Shown here: one piece after another, positions 52,509 through 60,068 of the stretch
How the letters are laid out: every line of letters starts with the position of its first letter
How positions within the stretch are numbered: position 1 is the first letter of the stretch
Source of the DNA: Thermotogae bacterium
Lineage (GTDB): Bacteria > Thermotogota > Thermotogae > Petrotogales > Petrotogaceae
NCBI GenBank assembly: GCA_024233675.1
Contig: JACKPH010000005.1
Span: 1 to 64,000 of the forward strand
Reading direction: 5' to 3'
Length of the DNA: 64,000 nucleotides
Notes under the pieces: model-generated
Told to the model about the DNA's origin: nothing
The model's input: the letters and a program-made list of their open reading frames with translations, nothing else
The model's database searches: none
Translations under genes and position numbers: made by a program

Positions 52509-53813
52509 GTGGAAAAGTTCTTCGGAATCAAAAAAGCCGGAAGTACCGTTAAAACCGAGATATACGGTGGTATTACAACTTTTTTGACATTAGCCTACAT
52601 CATATTTGTTAATCCGGCAATACTGTCTGACGCAATAAAAGTAGACGGTGCTTACGGATCTTTAATGGTAGCAACAATTTTAGGTGCGGCCTCTGCAACT
52701 CTTATAATGGGTCTTCTTGCAAACTATCCTTTTGCACTTGCTCCGGGTATGGGACTTAATGCATATTTCACATATACCGTTGTAATAAAAATGGGTATAG
52801 ACTGGAGAGTAGCTTTAGGTGCTGTTTTTGTTGAAGGACTTATCTTTGTTATAATAACTCTTACAGGTATAAGAGGATTTATAGCAAATGCAATTCCGAG
52901 ATCAATTAAAGTAGCAACAGGCGCAGGTATCGGATTATTTATAGCTTTTATCGGATTAAAAGGTGCAAACATTGTAACTTCTGATCCTTCAACACTTCTG
53001 ACTTTGGGAAATATAACTTCCCCGGAAGCTCTTACAGCTATTCTTGGTCTTCTGATAATATCAGTGCTTTATGTTCTTAAAATTCCGGGAAGCGTTCTTA
53101 TCGGTATATTAAGTGCAACAATAATAGGTTGGTTCTTCGGAATAACAAAATTTAACGGAATTGTAGGACCTATACCTGATATTTCACCTACATTTTTAAA
53201 ATTAAAACTAACACCGTCAACATTTTTAGACCCTAATTTCTGGATTGTAGTAGTAACATTTTTCTTTGTTGATTTCTTTGATACAACAGGAACACTTATG
53301 GGAATCGCACAGTCTTCCGGAATGACAGATAAAGACGGAAATCTTCCGAGATCAACAAAAGCTTATATGGCAGATGCAACAGGTACTGTAATAGGTTCTC
53401 TTTTCGGTACTTCAACAGTAACAACTTTTGTTGAAAGCGGCGCCGGTATAGCACAGGGTGCAAGAACAGGTCTTGCTTCAGTAGTAACTGCAGTTTTACT
53501 GTTATTAACATTGTTCTTTTCACCTCTTGCAGGAGCAATACCTACAGCAGCAACAGCTCCGGCACTTATATTTGTAGGATCATTAATGATAAAAAATCTT
53601 AAATTTATTGACTGGGACGATACAACAGAAGGTCTCCCGGCATTTATCACACTTATAATGATGCCTCTTACATACTCAATAGCAACAGGTATCACACTCG
53701 GTATGATTGCTTTCCCTATAATAAAATTCTTCAGTGGAAAGAGAAAAGAAGTACACTGGCTCACATGGGTAATAGCTGTACTCTTCGTATTCTATCTTGT
53801 ATTTCTTAAATAA
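52509..53813 (+). CDS. NCS2-family purine (guanine/hypoxanthine) permease
   Basis: This 434-residue inner-membrane transporter of the AzgA/PbuG branch has about 12-14 helices. Family marks are the N-terminal EIYGGITTFLTLAYIIFVNP, APGMGLNAYFTYTVV, FVDFFDTTGTLMGIA (about 257-271) and GTSTVTTFVESGAGIAQGARTG. The start is GTG 52509, six bases after AGGGAGGAG. The guanine riboswitch upstream matches uptake of guanine or hypoxanthine and shuts the gene off when purine is plentiful. The gene is monocistronic, followed by a strong terminator. Confidence 0.95.
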   Translation: MEKFFGIKKAGSTVKTEIYGGITTFLTLAYIIFVNPAILSDAIKVDGAYGSLMVATILGAASATLIMGLLANYPFALAPGMGLNAYFTYTVVIKMGIDWRVALGAVFVEGLIFVIITLTGIRGFIANAIPRSIKVATGAGIGLFIAFIGLKGANIVTSDPSTLLTLGNITSPEALTAILGLLIISVLYVLKIPGSVLIGILSATIIGWFFGITKFNGIVGPIPDISPTFLKLKLTPSTFLDPNFWIVVVTFFFVDFFDTTGTLMGIAQSSGMTDKDGNLPRSTKAYMADATGTVIGSLFGTSTVTTFVESGAGIAQGARTGLASVVTAVLLLLTLFFSPLAGAIPTAATAPALIFVGSLMIKNLKFIDWDDTTEGLPAFITLIMMPLTYSIATGITLGMIAFPIIKFFSGKRKEVHWLTWVIAVLFVFYLVFLK

Positions 53814-53825
53814 TTAATTAATCAG

Positions 53826-53861
53826 AACTCTGTTTATTCTTAAGAATAAACAGAGTTTTTT
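53826..53861 (+). terminator. Intrinsic terminator of the permease gene
   Basis: A 14 bp perfect stem AACTCTGTTTATTC / GAATAAACAGAGTT with loop TTAA, followed by six T. Confidence 0.92.
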
Positions 53862-53911
53862 ATTATTATGCAAAAAACTCCTTTAAATCAAATTTATTTT
53901 CCGAAAATCAT

Positions 53912-53952
53912 TAACTAAATAGTTAGCTAAAAAAACTAAAAAGTGCTAAAAT
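53912..53952 (+). promoter_or_regulatory. Promoter and inverted repeat upstream of aminopeptidase P
   Basis: TAACTAAATAGTTA (53912-53925) is an inverted repeat, six-base arms around AA, of the size seen for MarR-type operators. It overlaps a TTAGCT -35-like box (53923-53928). TGC-TAAAAT, an extended -10, lies 18 bp further on (53947-53952). Confidence 0.4.
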
Positions 53953-53996
53953 GAATATGACTGTTATAAATAATATCTAATAAAGGAGGAATTATT

Positions 53997-55766
53997 TTGA
54001 TTAATGAACGTATAAATAAATTAAGAGAATTAATGAAAAAAGAAAATCTCAGTGCTTATATAGTTCCGAGTTTTGATGCACACAAAAGCGAATATGTTGC
54101 CCAGTACTGGAAATCACGGGAATTTATTTCCGGTTTTACAGGTTCGGCAGGTACTGCAGTTATTCTGGAAAATAAATCAGGTTTGTGGGTTGACGGAAGA
54201 TATTTCATTCAGGCAGAAAAACAAATAAAAAATACAGAAATAGAACTTTTTAAAATGGGACAGCCAGGAGTACCTTCATTTGCAGAGTGGATTAATGATA
54301 ATCTATCTCAGAACAGTAATATAGGTATTGACGGTAAAACATTTTCTGTTAAAGAAATAAGAGACTTTAAAAATACTTTTGAAAAAAAGAATATACAGAT
54401 TAAATTTGAAATGGATCTTATAGGTGAATTATGGGATTCCAGACCAAAAATTCCTGATTCTCCTGTAATTGACCACGATATAAAATTCTGCGGGAAATCA
54501 AGAAAAGAAAAAAAAGAAGAACTGCTGAAAAAACTTTCCGAAAAAGGCTGTGATTCCTCTCTTATTTCATCGCTTGATGATATAGCATGGTTTCTTAATC
54601 TGAGAGGAAACGACGTAAATAACAATCCTGTTTTTTATTCTTACTGTTATGTCGATAAAGACAATACTTTTCTATTCATATCAGAATCAAAAATAAACGG
54701 AGAACTTTCGCAGAAACTTTCTGAAGACGGTATAAAAGTAAAAAATTACACGGAAATTTTTACTTTTATGAAAAATGCGGATTCTGAAAATCTTTTTATT
54801 GATCCGGAAAAAACGAGTTATTCTCTTTATATGTCAATAAATAAAAATATAAAAATAACAGAAGGAACAAATCTGACAACGCTTATGAAAGCACTTAAAA
54901 ATGAAACAGAAAAAGAAAATCTCAGAAATGCAAATATACGTGACGGAATTTATATGGTAAAATTTTTAAAATGGATTGACGAATCTGATAAAACAGAATT
55001 AAGTGAAATAAAAGCTCAGGAAAAACTTATATCTCTGAGAGCTCAGGATAAATATTCAAAAGGCTCAAGTTTTGATTATATATCGGCTTACAGGGAAAAT
55101 GCAGCAATGATGCATTATAAAGCCACAAAAGACTCAGATAAAAAATTTGAAAACAAAGGATTTTATCTTTTGGATTCAGGTGAACAGTATCTTGACGGAA
55201 CAATAGATATTACTCGAACAGTAAAAATAGGAGAACTTACCGAAACAGAAAAACGTGATTATACTTTAGTTCTCAAAGGCATGATTAACCTTTCGATGAT
55301 AAAATTTCTCCACGGATGTACAGGAACAAATCTTGATATACTTGCAAGACGTCCTGTATGGAAATACGGAATAGATTATAAATGCGGAACAGGTCACGGA
55401 GTAGGGTTTTTCCTGAATGTTCACGAAGGCCCTCAGGGAATACGCATGCAGTACAGTCCTTTTGTACTTGAAGAAGGCATGATACTTACAAATGAACCCG
55501 GAATATATATTGAAAATTCTCACGGTATAAGAACAGAAAACGATATGATAGTAAAAAAATCAGAAAAAACCGAATTCGGACAGTTTATGGAATTTGAAAC
55601 CCTTACTGTATGCCCTATTGATACAAGACCTATAATAAAAGAACTCATGACTGATGAAGAAATATCCTGGCTTAACAGTTATCATAAATCTGTTTATGAT
55701 AAGCTTTCTGATTATCTTGATGAAAACGAAAAAAAATGGCTTGAAAATGCGGTAAAACCAATTTAA
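53997..55766 (+). CDS. Xaa-Pro aminopeptidase, three-domain M24 type
   Basis: This 589-residue cytosolic metallopeptidase removes N-terminal residues before proline. It has two creatinase-like N-terminal domains (about 1-300), a pita-bread M24 catalytic domain (about 310-520) and a C-terminal extension ending ITKSVYD-like to the WLENAVKPI tail. Metal ligands are Asp in LLDSGEQYLDGTIDITRT (two Asp), His in GTGHGVGFFLNVHEGP, Glu in NEPGIYIE and Glu in FETLTVCP. The start is TTG 53997 with AAAGGAGG seven bases upstream. It resembles the eukaryotic cytosolic XPNPEP1 in layout. It is monocistronic. Confidence 0.92.
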   Translation: MINERINKLRELMKKENLSAYIVPSFDAHKSEYVAQYWKSREFISGFTGSAGTAVILENKSGLWVDGRYFIQAEKQIKNTEIELFKMGQPGVPSFAEWINDNLSQNSNIGIDGKTFSVKEIRDFKNTFEKKNIQIKFEMDLIGELWDSRPKIPDSPVIDHDIKFCGKSRKEKKEELLKKLSEKGCDSSLISSLDDIAWFLNLRGNDVNNNPVFYSYCYVDKDNTFLFISESKINGELSQKLSEDGIKVKNYTEIFTFMKNADSENLFIDPEKTSYSLYMSINKNIKITEGTNLTTLMKALKNETEKENLRNANIRDGIYMVKFLKWIDESDKTELSEIKAQEKLISLRAQDKYSKGSSFDYISAYRENAAMMHYKATKDSDKKFENKGFYLLDSGEQYLDGTIDITRTVKIGELTETEKRDYTLVLKGMINLSMIKFLHGCTGTNLDILARRPVWKYGIDYKCGTGHGVGFFLNVHEGPQGIRMQYSPFVLEEGMILTNEPGIYIENSHGIRTENDMIVKKSEKTEFGQFMEFETLTVCPIDTRPIIKELMTDEEISWLNSYHKSVYDKLSDYLDENEKKWLENAVKPI

Positions 55767-55768
55767 CA

Positions 55769-55800
55769 AAAAAAAGCACAGCTTATGCTGTGCTTTTTTT
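55769..55800. terminator. Bidirectional intrinsic terminator
   Basis: Stem AAAAAAGCACAGC / GCTGTGCTTTTTT with loop TTAT. It serves the aminopeptidase on the plus strand and the tRNA-Ser/tRNA-Arg transcript on the minus strand. Confidence 0.9.
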
Positions 55801-55801
55801 A

Positions 55802-55878
55802 TGGCGTGTCTGGCCGGAGTCGAACCGGCAGCCTCAGGAGTCGCAGTCCTGCACTCTATCCGCTTGAGCTACAGACAC
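55802..55878 (-). tRNA. tRNA-Arg (anticodon GCG)
   Basis: Minus-strand cloverleaf: acceptor GTGTCTG/CAGACAC, D arm GCTC/GAGT, anticodon stem CAGGA/TCCTG with loop CTGCGAC (GCG), T arm GCCGG/CCGGC, discriminator G, encoded CCA. The first anticodon base is G, where most bacteria have A (read as inosine) for CGN codons. Confidence 0.94.
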
Positions 55879-55924
55879 AGATAAATAAAAAAGATTGCCA
55901 AAGCAACCTTTAATTATGAATAAA

Positions 55925-56014
55925 TGGCGGAGAGAGAGGGATTCGAACCCTCGGTAGGAAAATTCCTACACTTGCTTAGCAGGCAAGCGCCTTCGGCCGC
56001 TCGGCCATCTCTCC
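55925..56014 (-). tRNA. tRNA-Ser (anticodon GCU)
   Basis: Minus-strand class II tRNA: acceptor GGAGAGA/TCTCTCC, anticodon stem CTTGC/GCAAG with loop CTGCTAA (GCU), long variable arm TAGGAATTTTCCTA, encoded CCA. It reads AGC and AGU. It precedes tRNA-Arg in one transcript. Confidence 0.96.
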
Positions 56015-56030
56015 TTTATTCAACGTGAAT

Positions 56031-56059
56031 ATTATAACACTAATATCATTTGTTGTCAA
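56031..56059 (-). promoter_or_regulatory. Strong promoter of the tRNA-Ser/tRNA-Arg unit
   Basis: On the minus strand a consensus TTGACA (56059-56054), a 17 bp spacer and TATAAT (56036-56031) preceded by TGT. It is the best promoter match in the window, 17 bp before the tRNA. Confidence 0.88.
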
Positions 56060-56120
56060 GATAAAAAAGATAAAAAAAGCTGTAATTCCTTTAAACTGAT
56101 AATTATATAAAAAATAACAA

Positions 56121-57848
56121 TTATCTGTTTTTAGGAATATAACTACTTAATTTTTCTTTTATTTTTGAGTAAAGTTCATCAGTATCCTTAAACTGAACTT
56201 TTTCGGATTCTTTATCTGTTCTGAGTTTTAATTCAACTATACCTTCTTTTATACCTTTTCCGACTATAACTTTTAAAGGTATACCTATAAGGTCATTATC
56301 CTTAAATTTGAATCCCGGAGAAACATTTCTGTCATCAATTATAACTTCATGATTTTTTTCTCTTAGATAATTATAAATATTTTCCGAAATTTCTGTTGCT
56401 TCCTCATCTTTAGTTGCTGCATTTATAACAGTTATTTCAAAAGGTGCCACGGAAAGAGGCCATAATATTCCGTTACCGTCGTTTAACTGTTCAACAATAG
56501 CTGCCATTGTTCTGGAAATACCCCAACCGTAACATCCCATTATATACGGATGAGAAATGCCTTTTTCGTCAGTATAATAAGCTTCCATAGCTTCAGAATA
56601 TTTTGTTCCGAGCTTGAATACCTGACCTACTTCTATTCCTTTTTTCATTTTCATTTTATTTCCACATACAGGACATTCTTCGCCTTCTTCTATTACTCTT
56701 ATATCTTCAAATATATCAACTTTAAAATCTCTTTTGAAATTAACATTTACAAAATGTGTACCCTGTTTATTTGCACCTGTAACAAAATTTTTCATATTTT
56801 CTGTACTTATGTCAGCTATAACTTTTACATTTTTAAGTCCCACAGGGCCTACGAAACCTGTTTCAACATTAAAAACATTCCATATTTCCCCGGGATCTCC
56901 GAGATCAAGTGTCTGATCTTTTACTATTGCTCTTATTTTTGAAAGATTAAGTTCAAAATCTCCTCTGATTAAAGCAAGAACCCAACCGTTTCTTCCTTTT
57001 AAAAGTATTGATTTTACTATTTTTTCTTTAGTAATTTTTAAAAACTCAGAAACTTCATCTATTGTTTTTACATTAGGTGTTTCTGTTTCTTTTAATTCTT
57101 TTTCATCTTCGGAATTATATATAAATTTTTTACCTGACACTGCTTTTTCGTCAGTGGCTGCATATGAACATTTTTCACAGTAATATATATCACTTTCACC
57201 GGAATCAGCCAAAACCTGAAATTCATGGGAGCCGTTTCCTCCTATTGTTCCTGAATCAGCCTGTACGGCATAAAATTCAAGCTGCATTCTTTCGAGAATT
57301 TTTTCATATGCACCGTAAAAAAGTTTGTAATATTCATCAAGAGATTCATCCGATGTATGAAAAGAATATCCGTCTTTCATGATAAATTCTCTTGATCTCA
57401 GAAGTCCGAATCTCGGTCTTATTTCATCCCTGTATTTATTTGTTATCTGATAAATTGCCATAGGCATCTGTTTATATGAAATTAATTCGTTTTTCATTAT
57501 CGATGTAGTTATTTCTTCATGAGTAGGACCAAGTGTAAAATATCTTTCATGTCTGTCTTTAACCTTCATCATTTCGGGTCCGTAATCATCCCATCTTCCT
57601 GTCTGCTGCCACATTTCAGCAGGCTGAATAATAGGCATAAGCATTTCCTGTATACCTATATCGTCCATTTCTTCCCTTACTATGTTTTCAATTTTTTTAA
57701 TTACTTTCCACCCGAGCGGAAGATAAGTAAAAACTCCTGAAGCTATTTTTCTTATGAAACCGCCTCTTATTAAAAGTTCTATACTTTTTATATCGGCATC
57801 GGCAGGAGCATTTTTTAAAGTCGGTGCATATAATTTTGAAAATCTCAT
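56121..57848 (-). CDS. proS: Prolyl-tRNA synthetase, bacterial type
   Basis: This 575-residue class II enzyme charges tRNA-Pro. Motif 1 lies near 60-75, motif 2 reads FRDE-like YRDEIRPRFGLLRSREFIMKD (about 137-157), and the bacterial editing insertion (INS) is at about 225-385. Motif 3 GCYGWGISRTMAAIVE is near 440, and the C-terminal anticodon domain follows. ATG 57848 has GGGGAGG seven bases upstream. The frame is open to 57863 but lacks a site. An extended -10 TGTTATAAT lies upstream. Confidence 0.96.
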   Translation of the reverse strand: MRFSKLYAPTLKNAPADADIKSIELLIRGGFIRKIASGVFTYLPLGWKVIKKIENIVREEMDDIGIQEMLMPIIQPAEMWQQTGRWDDYGPEMMKVKDRHERYFTLGPTHEEITTSIMKNELISYKQMPMAIYQITNKYRDEIRPRFGLLRSREFIMKDGYSFHTSDESLDEYYKLFYGAYEKILERMQLEFYAVQADSGTIGGNGSHEFQVLADSGESDIYYCEKCSYAATDEKAVSGKKFIYNSEDEKELKETETPNVKTIDEVSEFLKITKEKIVKSILLKGRNGWVLALIRGDFELNLSKIRAIVKDQTLDLGDPGEIWNVFNVETGFVGPVGLKNVKVIADISTENMKNFVTGANKQGTHFVNVNFKRDFKVDIFEDIRVIEEGEECPVCGNKMKMKKGIEVGQVFKLGTKYSEAMEAYYTDEKGISHPYIMGCYGWGISRTMAAIVEQLNDGNGILWPLSVAPFEITVINAATKDEEATEISENIYNYLREKNHEVIIDDRNVSPGFKFKDNDLIGIPLKVIVGKGIKEGIVELKLRTDKESEKVQFKDTDELYSKIKEKLSSYIPKNR

Positions 57849-57882
57849 TGTAAACCTCCCCAATAATAAATATGTTTTTGCT

Positions 57883-57891
57883 ATTATAACA
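57883..57891 (-). promoter_or_regulatory. Extended -10 element of proS
   Basis: TGTTATAAT on the minus strand, 35 bp before the proS start. No convincing -35 box is seen. The rest of the 283 bp gap to metG is AT-rich with no other clear element apart from the metG -10. Confidence 0.5.
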
Positions 57892-58091
57892 TATTATGTT
57901 AAATATTTTCGTCTGAATTGTTTAAAAAATTTTAAAGATTATTTTCATTAGTTAATAATTTATTTTATTTATAAAAATCTCATTTTTTCATAACAGCAAA
58001 AATCATAAAAAATACGTATAAAATCCCGAAATAATTTTAAAAAATATATCCCAATTTGTCAACTTTTGTATAATATTAAAGTATTATTTTA

Positions 58092-58100
58092 TGATATAAT
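58092..58100 (+). promoter_or_regulatory. Extended -10 element of the metG-gyrA-lexA unit
   Basis: TGATATAAT at 32 bp before the metG start codon. There is no good -35 box at 16-18 bp, and the extended -10 may compensate. Confidence 0.5.
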
Positions 58101-58131
58101 ATACTTTGAAAGGTATTTTGGAGGTGAATCA

Positions 58132-60054
58132 ATGGAAAAATTTTACGTAACCACACCTATATATTACGTAAATTCAGAGCCTCATATAGGTTCTGCTTAT
58201 ACAACAATAGTTGCCGATGTTGTTGCAAGGTACAAAAGAATGCGCGGATATGATGTTTTCTTTCTTACAGGAACAGATGAACACGGTCAGAAAGTCATGC
58301 AGTCCGCAAAAGCCAAAAACATGAGTCCTAAAGAATACGTCGATATTTTATCAGATAAATTCAGAACACTTTGGAAAGAAATGGGTCTTACATACAATCA
58401 TTTCATAAGAACAACTGATGAGGAACATGAAAAAACAGTTCAGAAAATTGTTTCAAGATTAATAGAAAATGGTGATGTTTATAAAGGAAAATATACAGGA
58501 TGGTACTGCATATCCTGTGAAGCTTTTTTCAACGAAGAAGACACAAAACTCGAAAACGGAATAAGAGTATGCCCTGACTGCGGTAAAGAATTAAAATGGG
58601 TTGAAGAAGAAAATTATTTTTTCAGACTTTCGGAATATACTGATAAAATTCTTGATTTTTACGAAAAAAATCCTGATTTTGTAGTTCCGGAATTCAGAAA
58701 AAATGAAATGCTCTCAATATTAAGATCAGGTCTTAAAGATCTCAGTATAACAAGAACAACATTTGACTGGGGTATACCTGTAAAAGAAGATCCTCAGCAT
58801 GTAATATATGTATGGGTTGATGCACTCATAAATTATATAAGTGCTCTCGGATGGGCAGAAAATGACGATAACTTTAAAAAGTACTGGCCTGCAGACTTAC
58901 ATCTCATAGGCAAGGAAATAAACAGATTTCATTCCATAATATGGCCGGCAATACTTATGTCAGCAGGAATACCTCTGCCGAAAAAAGTACTGGCTCACGG
59001 ATGGCTTACTGTTAACGGTGAAAAAATATCCAAATCAAAAGGAAATGCAATAGATCCGAGAATACTTATGAACGCATACGGAAAAGACGTAATAAGATAT
59101 TATCTTTTAAGAGATATAAATTTCGGCAAAGATGGTGATTTTTCCGAAGAAAACCTAATAGTAAGATACAATTCAGATCTTGCTAATGACTTAAGTAACC
59201 TTGTTCACAGAACACTTTCAATGCTTGAAAAATATTTTGACGGTGTAATACCTGAAAATAAAATTTCCGAAGATGTTGACAATCAGCTTCTGGAAATAGT
59301 AGCAAACGGAAGAAAAAAATATTTTGAACTTACGGATTCTTATAGTTTTACACAGGCTCTGGAATCACTATGGGAAATAATAAGATTTTCAAATAAATAT
59401 ATTGACCTTACAGAGCCATGGAAATTAGGAAAAGATGAAAATTTTAAGGATCGTTTAGGGTCTGTAATGTATAATCTTACCGATTCGATAAGAATAATTG
59501 CAATTCTTGCATATCCTGTTATTCCTGAAACATCTGTAAAAATTCTCGAAAAACTTTCTTTGGATTTTTCTCATATAAAAGAGGAAAATGCTGTTTCCGG
59601 ACTACTAAAATCAGGATCGAAGACAAATAAAGGCGAACCGGTATTTGTAAGAATAGATCCGCTTAATTGGGAGAGGGTAATAAAAATGAACGATGAAAAT
59701 TTGAAAACTCAGGAAGAAAATGTTGTTTCACTTATAGAATTTGATGATTTTACAAAAGTTGATCTCAGAATCGCAAAAGTTACCGAAGCCGAAAAAGTTC
59801 AGAAATCTGACAAACTTCTGAAAATTCAGCTTGATGTCGGTGAACTCGGGAAAAGACAGATTCTTGCCGGAATATCAAAATATTACACACCGGAAGAACT
59901 TATAGGCAAAAAAATAGTTATAGTTTCTAATCTAAAACCAAGAAAAATGATGGGTTATGAATCACAGGGAATGATACTCGCCGCTAAAAACGAAAATATG
60001 CTGACTGTTCTTACAGTTGACAAAGATATTGAACCGGGAATTAGATTGTCCTAA
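58132..60054 (+). CDS. metG: Methionyl-tRNA synthetase
   Basis: This 640-residue class I enzyme has the N-terminal VTTPIYYVNSEPHIGSAYT with the HIGH-like HIGS motif. The zinc knuckle is CISCEAFF...CPDCGKE (about 126-150), and KISKSKGNAIDP (KMSKS, near 298) and a helical anticodon domain follow. A C-terminal EMAP-type tRNA-binding domain (about 540-640; DLRIAKVTEAEKVQKSDKLLKIQLDVG) supports the dimeric form. ATG 58132 follows GGAGGTG. The frame is open back to 58066 but that part has no site and no family match. gyrA follows 14 bp later. Confidence 0.96.
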   Translation: MEKFYVTTPIYYVNSEPHIGSAYTTIVADVVARYKRMRGYDVFFLTGTDEHGQKVMQSAKAKNMSPKEYVDILSDKFRTLWKEMGLTYNHFIRTTDEEHEKTVQKIVSRLIENGDVYKGKYTGWYCISCEAFFNEEDTKLENGIRVCPDCGKELKWVEEENYFFRLSEYTDKILDFYEKNPDFVVPEFRKNEMLSILRSGLKDLSITRTTFDWGIPVKEDPQHVIYVWVDALINYISALGWAENDDNFKKYWPADLHLIGKEINRFHSIIWPAILMSAGIPLPKKVLAHGWLTVNGEKISKSKGNAIDPRILMNAYGKDVIRYYLLRDINFGKDGDFSEENLIVRYNSDLANDLSNLVHRTLSMLEKYFDGVIPENKISEDVDNQLLEIVANGRKKYFELTDSYSFTQALESLWEIIRFSNKYIDLTEPWKLGKDENFKDRLGSVMYNLTDSIRIIAILAYPVIPETSVKILEKLSLDFSHIKEENAVSGLLKSGSKTNKGEPVFVRIDPLNWERVIKMNDENLKTQEENVVSLIEFDDFTKVDLRIAKVTEAEKVQKSDKLLKIQLDVGELGKRQILAGISKYYTPEELIGKKIVIVSNLKPRKMMGYESQGMILAAKNENMLTVLTVDKDIEPGIRLS

Positions 60055-60068
60055 ATGGAGGTATTGAA

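Noticed and set aside
58066..58131. N-terminal extension of metG to 58066
   Set aside because: The segment contains the promoter -10, has no ribosome site and does not match the family N terminus.
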